DNA of 6,546 nucleotides, from the NCBI GenBank assembly GCA_020433835.1, contig JAGRBY010000410.1:1-6546 (forward strand), written 5' to 3'. Below are positions 1 through 4,160 of the stretch, one piece after another (the first letter of the stretch is position 1; each line of letters opens with the position of its first letter). The notes beneath the pieces are model-generated. The model had not been told where the DNA came from. It made no database searches and saw nothing but the letters and a program-made list of their open reading frames with translations. The DNA comes from Anaerolineae bacterium. GTDB taxonomy: Bacteria; Chloroflexota; Anaerolineae; 4572-78; J111. Made by a program: the position numbers and the translations under genes.

Positions 1-73
1 CTCGTTTCCACGGTTTAATGTTGCGCTACCTCTTATCGAATCATTGGAAAAAATTTCAAATAGCGGCCAATCT

Positions 74-976
74 TTATAAAACAGCGTCAATAAGCTGCTG
101 ATACTCTTCACGCACCAGCGTAATAAATTGGCGTGCCAAAAACGAGCTATGCCGAGCCGAGTGGGAAGCGGCCACAATTTTGCGATGGGGGATAGGCTCG
201 CTCATCGGTCGGTAACGAAGCTGATTTGAACTATCGGTGGCGGCCAGGATTTGGGGCACCAGCGACACGCCCAGCCCCAACGCCACGCAGCTATGCACGG
301 TAGATAGCTGCGACGTGTAGCACACAATCTCAAGATTGACATCCTGCTGATAGCAGAACGACTGCACTTGCTCGCCCAAACAATGGATTTCATTGAGGGC
401 GATAAAAGGAAATTGCTCAAGTTCCTTGGTTTTTAGTGTGGCACCCTTTGCCACGTTATATCGCGGGGAGGAGGCAATGAGCAGCTGTTCGGTACAAATC
501 TCTTCGGTGGCAATCAGCTTGTTATTAATCGGCATGCTCATGATGCCTAAATCTAATCGACCTTCGATTATGCTGTTGACCAACGCGTCGGTCAAATCCT
601 CATGAACCAATAACTCTGCGTGGGGATACTTTTCGGCAAAACGCTTGATCACGTTCGGCAGTAAAAATGGAGCAATGGTGGGGATAAAACCCACCGCCAA
701 CTGTCCGTAGCCCTCATCGATTTCCCGGCTCAACCGGCGCTCAATATGCTCCACCTCGGCCAGGATCGAACGCGCACGCGGTAGCAACACCTGCCCCGCT
801 TCCGTCAACACCACCGATCGCCCCAACCGATCAAATAGCGGCTGTCCCAGCTCGCGTTCAAGCTTCATGATCTGCTGGCTCAATGAGGGCTGAGTCACGT
901 TGCAGCGCTCGGCGGCGCGACTAAAGCCTCCCGTTTCCGCAACGGCCACAAAATAAAAGAGTTGATGCAGTTCCAT
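74..976 (-). CDS. oxyR: OxyR-type LysR-family hydrogen peroxide sensor/regulator
   Basis: A 300-residue cytoplasmic transcription factor, the usual LysR-family length. Residues 1-60 form the winged helix-turn-helix (MELHQLFYFVAVAE..., then the recognition-helix region TQPSLSQQI at 28-36); about 90-295 form the two-lobed effector domain. The OxyR assignment rests on the segment HCLGEQVQSFC, which puts cysteines at 199 and 208. As I recall E. coli OxyR, its peroxide-reactive disulfide pair has the same numbers. His198 and Thr100 (in GFIPTIAP), also important in E. coli OxyR, are conserved. Known role of the family: H2O2 oxidises Cys199, a disulfide forms, and the tetramer activates catalase, peroxiredoxin and iron-handling genes. 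The start is ATG at 974-976 with an AGGAT ribosome site (983-987) six bases away. No peroxidase gene adjoins it and no convincing gene diverges from it, so its targets are elsewhere. The product shows no truncation. A relative using another oxidant is possible, but the cysteine match makes OxyR the best call. Confidence 0.88.
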   Translation of the reverse strand: MELHQLFYFVAVAETGGFSRAAERCNVTQPSLSQQIMKLERELGQPLFDRLGRSVVLTEAGQVLLPRARSILAEVEHIERRLSREIDEGYGQLAVGFIPTIAPFLLPNVIKRFAEKYPHAELLVHEDLTDALVNSIIEGRLDLGIMSMPINNKLIATEEICTEQLLIASSPRYNVAKGATLKTKELEQFPFIALNEIHCLGEQVQSFCYQQDVNLEIVCYTSQLSTVHSCVALGLGVSLVPQILAATDSSNQLRYRPMSEPIPHRKIVAASHSARHSSFLARQFITLVREEYQQLIDAVL

Positions 977-1007
977 AGGTGTATCCTGTTGTCACCAAAA
1001 ATATCCA

Positions 1008-1025
1008 TTTGTCTAGAGCGACAAA
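1008..1025. repeat. 6-bp inverted repeat in the oxyR leader
   Basis: TTTGTC (1008-1013) and GACAAA (1020-1025) are a perfect inverted pair with a 6-bp spacer, 32 bp upstream of the oxyR start codon. The inner part also fits the loose T-N11-A LysR-type half-site form. It could be an autoregulatory site downstream of the proposed transcription start, but arms of six bases in AT-rich DNA also arise by chance. Confidence 0.3.
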
Positions 1026-1050
1026 GCACGTTTTGATGCTCTGGCGAATA

Positions 1051-1085
1051 ACCATACAACAATCGCCTACCATAGACAAGTTCTA
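1051..1085 (-). promoter_or_regulatory. Candidate oxyR promoter overlapped by a LysR-type T-N11-A box
   Basis: On the minus strand, TTGTCT (1074-1079) and TATGGT (1051-1056) lie 17 bp apart, each matching four of six sigma-70 consensus positions. The predicted start near 1044 gives a leader of about 67 nt. Over the -35 element lies TAGACAAGTTCTA (1073-1085), a T-N11-A box with TAGA/TCTA dyad symmetry. It also reads ATAG-N7-CTAC, one base off half of the E. coli OxyR ATAG-N7-CTAT site, though the inner T and A positions of that consensus are absent. LysR regulators commonly repress themselves by binding over their own promoter, so the placement makes sense. Both parts are only moderate matches. 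Confidence 0.4.
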
Positions 1086-1272
1086 CAGGACTTACACAGT
1101 TCTAAAGGTGACTATTCACTTTACTAAAAACAGAATGAGACCAGCATGTTTAGGTATCTGCTTCATCATGCCTGAATGGTTTTATCGGCCATCTGCGCCG
1201 CGATAAAGGCTAATACAAGGTTTATAAAGGCTGGATCGTAGGACTTGTAGAATTAGAGGATACCGGACAGGT

Positions 1273-1303
1273 CGCTCCCCTCCTTTTAAGCGGAGGGGCA
1301 GCG
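1273..1303. repeat. Strong GC-rich hairpin in the spacer
   Basis: CCCCTCC (1277-1283) and GGAGGGG (1292-1298) form a perfect 7-bp stem around an 8-nt loop. The stem extends through CGCT (1273-1276) and AGCG (1300-1303) if C1299 bulges out. Only scattered T's follow on the plus strand and no U-run exists on the minus strand, so it is not a textbook terminator. It lies 152 bp past the desaturase stop codon. It resembles a dispersed intergenic hairpin repeat, or it could be an inefficient transcription or RNA-decay barrier. Confidence 0.5.
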
Positions 1304-1366
1304 CTGTTGTTACTTTTGCATGAGGAGACACATCGCATGGTGAGAGAAAAATAAACACACCACGGC

Positions 1367-1428
1367 GGAAGTAAGGGGTAAGAAGCAAAAACTTTGCCTC
1401 CTCAATCCCTACTTCCTACCGCTTACCC
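1367..1428. repeat. Imperfect foldback downstream of the desaturase gene
   Basis: This segment contains several complementary blocks: GGAAGTA (1367-1373) with TACTTCC (1410-1416), GGGTAAG (1376-1382) with CTTACCC (1422-1428), and a small central hairpin GCAAA-AAC-TTTGC (1385-1397). The first two pairs cross rather than nest, so only one can form at a time. The transcript of the desaturase gene would run into it 28 nt after the stop codon, so it may serve as 3'-end structure, but no terminal U-run makes it a convincing intrinsic terminator. The purine/pyrimidine repetition may instead reflect local duplication. Confidence 0.4.
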
Positions 1429-1455
1429 ATCGTTTGGGCATACAGCGTGCGTTAT

Positions 1456-2499
1456 CTAAGCCCTCTGGGCTAGCTCTAACTGACGCCGCTTAAGTTGCCC
1501 AAAACTAATGAGCTTTTTCTGCTCTTCATCCCACAAACCTAAAAAGATGCTTTGCAAACTTGATCGTATGGTTAAGGTCACTGTTTCCTGAAAAATAGGA
1601 TTTTCTTTGTGACATTTTTCTAAAAGGTAGTTGGGAATTCTGGGGCTGAGGTGATGAATGTGGTGGAAGCCAATATTACCGGTAAACCACTGTAAGACTT
1701 TGGGCAGTTTGTAATAGGAGCTACCCTGGAGGGCGGCCAGCGTGTAGTTCCACGAATCGCTGTCGGCCCAGTAGGCATCTTCAAATTGGTGCTGAACGAA
1801 AAACAACCACGCTCCGGCGGTGGAGGCCAAAATAATAATAGGGGCGTGGATTATAATAAACGCTTTCCAACCAATCAAGCTCATCACCCCGCCTACTAAC
1901 AGGATGATGGCCAGATTTGTCCAATGCACACTGTTTCGAACTTTTTTCATTGCTTTAGCGCGAGAGGTAGGAAATCGATAGGCAACCACAAAGAGTATCG
2001 TCGAGCCGATAACAAACAGGAACAAAGGATGGCGATACGTACGGTATTTGAGTTTGCCCCACCACGATTGTTGTAAGTATTCGGACACGGTCATGGTATA
2101 AATATCGCCAATGCCCCGATGTTCCAAATTACCGGCATTGGCGTGGTGAATGGCATGGCTTTTTTGCCAATACCGATAGGGTGTCCATGTAAATAAACTG
2201 CACAGCATACCAACCCAATCATTTGCTCTTCTTGAATTAAAGAATGATCCGTGACCACAATCGTGTTGAATAATAAACAACCGAACCAGAAAACCAGCCG
2301 CCGGCAAAGCCAGCAGCAAGGTTAGCCAATAGCCAACCTGAAGGCTAAGGACCATAAGGTACCAGATAGCTAAAAATGGAATTAATGAATTGATTAATTG
2401 CCATATACTTTTCCAAGCATAGGCTGTTTGGTACTTGGTAGCCAAGCTTTTCCAATCAGGTTGTTGCCCTGTGGTAGGCCGGGTCGATACTGGGTGCAT
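1456..2499 (-). CDS. Membrane fatty acid desaturase (acyl-lipid type)
   Basis: A 347-residue integral membrane di-iron desaturase that introduces a cis double bond into membrane-lipid acyl chains, using O2 and a ferredoxin-like electron donor. All three family histidine boxes are present: HDCGH (79-83), HAIHH (115-119) and, in the HHIHH stretch (279-283), H-x2-HH. Hydrophobic segments lie around 33-72, 158-175 and 195-235, separating the boxes as in the family topology. The GNLEHRGIGDIYT stretch (123-135) after box two and the WFTGNIGFHHIHHL region are typical of the bacterial Des/DesA branch. Length is normal. The ATG has a strong AAGGAGA ribosome site (2506-2512) six bases away. It lies downstream of the cold-shock gene on the same strand, past a terminator, which suggests a role in keeping membranes fluid in the cold. 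Delta-5 versus delta-12 position cannot be decided from sequence alone. Confidence 0.93.
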   Translation of the reverse strand: MHPVSTRPTTGQQPDWKSLATKYQTAYAWKSIWQLINSLIPFLAIWYLMVLSLQVGYWLTLLLALPAAGFLVRLFIIQHDCGHGSFFNSRRANDWVGMLCSLFTWTPYRYWQKSHAIHHANAGNLEHRGIGDIYTMTVSEYLQQSWWGKLKYRTYRHPLFLFVIGSTILFVVAYRFPTSRAKAMKKVRNSVHWTNLAIILLVGGVMSLIGWKAFIIIHAPIIILASTAGAWLFFVQHQFEDAYWADSDSWNYTLAALQGSSYYKLPKVLQWFTGNIGFHHIHHLSPRIPNYLLEKCHKENPIFQETVTLTIRSSLQSIFLGLWDEEQKKLISFGQLKRRQLELAQRA

Positions 2500-2505
2500 T
2501 TACAA

Positions 2506-2521
2506 TCTCCTTAAAATTATA
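2506..2521 (-). promoter_or_regulatory. Desaturase ribosome site and isolated TATAAT
   Basis: Reading the minus strand, a perfect TATAAT (2516-2521) is followed at once by the AAGGAGA ribosome site (2506-2512). No acceptable -35 element lies 16-18 bp upstream, because that position falls at the foot of the 2541-2569 terminator. A transcript started from this -10 would begin inside or next to the ribosome site. It is therefore either a chance AT-rich match or a promoter giving an extremely short leader. Confidence 0.3.
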
Positions 2522-2534
2522 ATAGGGTTTAATC

Positions 2535-2569
2535 AAAATAAAAGCGCGGGGAGAATCCCGCGCTTTTTT
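2535..2569. terminator. Bidirectional rho-independent terminator after the cold-shock gene
   Basis: AAAGCGCGGG (2541-2550), loop GAGAAT, CCCGCGCTTT (2557-2566) gives a perfect 10-bp stem. On the minus strand it is followed by TTTTATTTT (2543 down to 2535), so it ends the cold-shock transcript 51 nt after that gene's stop codon. On the plus strand it is followed by TTTTTT (2564-2569), so it would also stop transcription from the other side. It lies only about 40 nt ahead of the desaturase start, so any shared transcript must read through it. Confidence 0.92.
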
Positions 2570-2620
2570 GTTGCTAAGTTACTATACTACGACTTTAAAG
2601 GTGTTTTTTCGTGTTATAGA

Positions 2621-2830
2621 CTACTGGGCTACGACGTTTGTCGCTTGAAGCCCTTTGGGACCACGTTCAACGCTAAACTCAACCCGTTGACCTTCATCTA
2701 AAGAGCGATAGCCATCCGACTGAACGGCTGAGAAGTGGACGAAAACATCTTCGCCGCCTTGGTGTTCAATGAACCCATAGCCTTTGCTGGCATTGAACCA
2801 TTTGACAGTCCCAATAATTCTTTCTGACAT
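2621..2830 (-). CDS. csp: CspA-family cold-shock protein (RNA chaperone)
   Basis: A 69-residue single cold-shock domain, the usual size, which binds single-stranded RNA/DNA and melts RNA secondary structure; relatives also act as transcription antiterminators. RNP1 is KGYGFI (16-21) and RNP2 is VFVHF (29-33). The nucleic-acid-facing aromatics Trp11, Phe12, Tyr18, Phe20, Phe30, His32 and Phe33 are all present. The ATG at 2828-2830 is preceded by AGGAGA (2842-2847), and the protein then begins [12 protein letters not shown] as in the family. The open frame continues upstream to 2920, but that extension has no similarity to the family and would begin inside a leader hairpin, so I reject it. The gene has its own near-consensus promoter and a long leader, as cspA genes often do. 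A strong terminator follows, then the desaturase gene. Confidence 0.96.
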   Translation of the reverse strand: MSERIIGTVKWFNASKGYGFIEHQGGEDVFVHFSAVQSDGYRSLDEGQRVEFSVERGPKGLQATNVVAQ

Positions 2831-2902
2831 AATACGGTAATTCTCCTGATACATCATACTACAAAAGTTAAAATAGAGTAAGCGGTTAAAGATACACGGC
2901 AC

Positions 2903-2937
2903 AAAAAAAGCGACCGCCAAAATATCTGGGGATCACC
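2903..2937 (-). terminator. Candidate attenuator hairpin in the cold-shock leader
   Basis: On the minus strand GGTGATCCCCA (2937-2927), a 7-nt loop GATATTT, and TGGCGGTCGCT (2919-2909) pair over 11 positions with one C-C mismatch and four G-U or U-G wobbles, and run directly into seven U's (2909-2903). This intrinsic-terminator layout lies about 31 nt after the predicted transcription start and about 70 nt before the cold-shock start codon. If real, most transcripts would stop early unless the hairpin is opened. The weak pairing makes this a candidate only; it could simply be leader structure. Confidence 0.45.
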
Positions 2938-2974
2938 TCGAAACCAAACAGATACTCTCTAACCTACTAATAAA

Positions 2975-3003
2975 AGTATACTTGGCCCTCTATTTTGTGT
3001 CAA
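2975..3003 (-). promoter_or_regulatory. Near-consensus sigma-70 promoter of the cold-shock gene
   Basis: On the minus strand TTGACA (3003-2998), a spacer of exactly 17 bp, and TATACT (2980-2975) match eleven of twelve consensus bases. The likely start is A2968, giving a leader of about 138 nt before the cold-shock ATG. It is the best promoter in the window and would be strong. I do not see the E. coli cold-box sequence in the leader. Confidence 0.85.
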
Positions 3004-3008
3004 CTTTA

Positions 3009-3031
3009 AAGGCCAATTCAGAGCGGGCCTT
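3009..3031 (-). terminator. Weak hairpin downstream of the BtuF-like gene
   Basis: AAGGCC (3009-3014) and GGCCTT (3026-3031) form a perfect 6-bp stem with an 11-nt loop. On the minus strand it lies 72 nt after the BtuF-like gene's stop codon and is followed by TTTAAAG, a very short U-run. It sits just upstream of the cold-shock -35 element, so it may insulate the two units, but it is a weak terminator. Confidence 0.4.
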
Positions 3032-3103
3032 GAGGCATGACAACAGTTCGACGCCACTCAAGATTGAACCGAAATCTGTGCCTGTATCAAGTCATCGGGC
3101 CGT

Positions 3104-3850
3104 TCAAGCCGGATACAACGCTTGCCAAAGCTGCTGCGCCCCTCCAACCAGATTGGGGCCGGGAGCGTTGAGCAAGATTTCATTCACGGCTACCACGCGA
3201 CCGGATCGAACGGCGCTCACGTTGCTCCAGCCGGCCCGCGCCAAGACGCGATCCGGATCCATCTTATCGATGCCGGCCCAACACAAGATGATCACTTCCG
3301 GATCGGCCTCAATAACCTCTTGCTCGGTGACCTGACGGCCCGTCGGCTGCGGCACACAATCGCCGCCAAGTAGCTCGACCAGTTCAGCAATCCACAGCCC
3401 GGCGTTCATCAGTGGCTTGGGCCATTCTTCCACATACACCCGTTGACGGGGCTTATCTTCGGCTCGCCGCCGTAGATCGGCCAGGCCGCTTTGCATCTGC
3501 TCCACCAGGGCATCGGCACGAGCAGCAACATCGCACAGACGGCCCAGCCAGCGAATATGCCGGTAAACATCCGCCACGCGCTGCGGGTACAAACAAAGGA
3601 CATCCAGCTTGGCCTGGAGCAGCGTATCAATTTTACCGGCCTGATATGGCGTAGCCGCGATAACCAAATCAGGCTGCAAAGCCGCCACTTCATCCGCTTT
3701 CACGGACCAAGTGGTGTCCAACTGCGGCAGATCCGTTACCTCAACCAGGCGGTGGCAGTATCGCGTAACGCCCACCAGCCGATGACGCTGCCCTAACGCC
3801 GCCAGTATAGCGGTGATGCTGGGTTCTAGCGAAACAATCCGTTGCAACAT
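3104..3850 (-). CDS. BtuF/FepB-fold substrate-binding-like protein without signal peptide
   Basis: A 248-residue protein of the helical-backbone metal-receptor fold used by periplasmic or lipoprotein binders of cobalamin, heme and iron-siderophores. The N-lobe begins RIVSLEPSITAILAALG (4-20), with the typical SLEPS-TE-like turn. DLVIAATPYQ (61-70) is the usual strand, a connecting helix covers roughly 91-130, and the C-lobe has EEWPKPLMNAGLWIAELVELLGG (from 141) and ADPEVIILCWAG (182-193). The ordinary members carry an export signal; this one starts at the domain itself. The ATG (3848-3850) has AGAGGTGA upstream, and an in-frame stop at 3866-3868 rules out a longer N-terminus. No ABC permease or ATPase gene adjoins it. 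It may therefore act in the cytoplasm, for example as a corrinoid or metal-chelate binder, and cobalamin specificity is only an inference. The gene is divergent from kdp. Confidence 0.75.
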   Translation of the reverse strand: MLQRIVSLEPSITAILAALGQRHRLVGVTRYCHRLVEVTDLPQLDTTWSVKADEVAALQPDLVIAATPYQAGKIDTLLQAKLDVLCLYPQRVADVYRHIRWLGRLCDVAARADALVEQMQSGLADLRRRAEDKPRQRVYVEEWPKPLMNAGLWIAELVELLGGDCVPQPTGRQVTEQEVIEADPEVIILCWAGIDKMDPDRVLARAGWSNVSAVRSGRVVAVNEILLNAPGPNLVGGAQQLWQALYPA

Positions 3851-3896
3851 ACGTTCACCTCTTTCTCAGATAGAATAAACGCCCCCTCAAGGGGTA

Positions 3897-3925
3897 ATTA
3901 TCTATTTCCCCCTATCAGCGGGCAA
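3897..3925 (-). promoter_or_regulatory. Candidate promoter of the BtuF-like gene
   Basis: On the minus strand TTGCCC (3925-3920) and GATAAT (3902-3897) are separated by 17 bp, with four and five of six consensus matches. Transcription would begin near 3890, giving a leader of about 40 nt. That leader is too short for a cobalamin riboswitch, and I see no B12-box sequence. Confidence 0.5.
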
Positions 3926-3926
3926 A

Positions 3927-3945
3927 TCTTGATACGTTCTTGATA
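3927..3945 (+). promoter_or_regulatory. Tandem TCTTGATA direct repeats with 11-bp period
   Basis: TCTTGATA occurs at 3927-3934 and exactly again at 3938-3945, one helical turn apart. OmpR/PhoB-family response regulators, including KdpE, bind tandem half-sites of about this period. The repeats end 15 bp before the kdp -35 candidate and begin one base from the -35 candidate of the divergent BtuF-like gene, so they could serve either direction or both. A shorter related TTCTGATA lies at 3982-3989. Confidence 0.4.
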
Positions 3946-3960
3946 TTGGCCCCGCTTTCT

Positions 3961-3991
3961 TTGACACCCCCCAGATGCGATTTCTGATAAA
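3961..3991 (+). promoter_or_regulatory. Candidate kdp operon promoter
   Basis: TTGACA (3961-3966) is a perfect -35. The best -10 is GATAAA (3986-3991), four of six matches, but the spacer is 19 bp, longer than optimal. A weak promoter that needs an activator is what one expects for a K+-starvation operon. The start near 3998 would give a leader of about 70 nt containing the 4037-4055 palindrome. Confidence 0.45.
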
Positions 3992-4036
3992 GTGAAACCA
4001 TCTAAATTTCGTACAGGAAAAATAACGAACGCAAAA

Positions 4037-4055
4037 ACAGGTGACTGTCACCTGT
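4037..4055. promoter_or_regulatory. Perfect 19-bp palindrome in the kdp leader (operator candidate)
   Basis: ACAGGTGAC-T-GTCACCTGT is a perfect 9-bp inverted repeat around a single base, ending 15 bp before the kdpF start codon. Its size and tight centre resemble the operator of a homodimeric repressor (TetR-like or similar). As RNA it could form only an 8-bp stem with a 3-nt loop, close to the ribosome site, so a translational role is possible too. I do not recognise the regulator. Confidence 0.6.
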
Positions 4056-4070
4056 GGAAAGAGAGAAATT

Positions 4071-4160
4071 ATGGCAACGCTTTATCTGATGTGCAGTGTC
4101 ATCACCGTGGGCCTCTTGGTCTATCTGGTGGTGGCTTTATTCAAACCGGAGTGGTTTTAA
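4071..4160 (+). CDS. kdpF: KdpF, small membrane subunit of the Kdp K+ ATPase
   Basis: A 29-residue peptide: MATLYLMCSV, then a hydrophobic run TVGLLVYLVVALF, then KPEWF and TAA. One transmembrane helix followed by a charged-aromatic tail is the KdpF pattern, and the position directly ahead of kdpA is where kdpF is found in other operons. KdpF stabilises the KdpFABC complex in the membrane and is not catalytic. The ATG is preceded by a purine-rich GAAAGAGAG stretch, a modest ribosome site. Its stop codon shares one base with the kdpA start (TAATG), implying translational coupling. It is easily missed because a longer frame overlaps it. Confidence 0.9.
   Translation: MATLYLMCSVITVGLLVYLVVALFKPEWF

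Larger units (their letters stand above)
977..1455. other. Gene-free spacer between oxyR and the desaturase gene
   Basis: This 479-bp stretch lies between two minus-strand genes: the oxyR upstream region on one side and the desaturase 3' flank on the other. No reading frame here looks like a real protein. The longest plus-strand frame (979-1206) has no recognisable domain, no good ribosome site, and runs through promoter-like and dyad sequence. The stretch does hold a candidate oxyR promoter, several short inverted repeats, a strong GC hairpin and an imperfect foldback near the desaturase end, each listed separately. It may be a decayed insertion or accumulated repeat debris, but no transposase remnant can be read. 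Confidence 0.6.

Noticed and set aside
43..71. ATTGG/CCAAT stem with T-run after oxyR as a terminator
   Set aside because: Only five base pairs with a 19-nt loop, and the T-run is inside the loop rather than after the stem.
979..1206. 75-codon open frame on the plus strand upstream of oxyR
   Set aside because: No domain, no good ribosome site, unusual composition, and it overlaps promoter-like sequence and several dyads; most likely chance.
2435..2701. 88-codon plus-strand frame across the desaturase start, terminator and csp end
   Set aside because: It reads through a strong terminator and is antisense to two real genes; no recognisable protein.
2853..2858. Second csp promoter with TATGAT as -10
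   Set aside because: The -35 position matches poorly and the start would fall at the ribosome site, leaving no usable leader.
2621..2920. Longer 99-residue version of the cold-shock protein
   Set aside because: The extra N-terminal 30 residues do not resemble the family, and the longer start lies in the leader hairpin. The internal ATG at 2830 has a proper ribosome site and gives a standard 69-residue protein.
3851..3900. Cobalamin riboswitch ahead of the BtuF-like gene
   Set aside because: The leader is only about 40 nt and shows no B12-box or riboswitch-like multi-stem structure; only a short CCCC/GGGG hairpin is present.
3998..4070. c-di-AMP (ydaO-type) riboswitch controlling kdp
   Set aside because: The leader of about 70 nt is too short and lacks the conserved motifs of that riboswitch; the 19-bp palindrome is better read as an operator or simple hairpin.
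3992..4159. N-terminal extension of KdpA to a GTG at 3992
   Set aside because: The extension is the leader (including the palindrome) and kdpF read in another frame; KdpA similarity begins at the Met-rich start at 4160, which has its own ribosome site.
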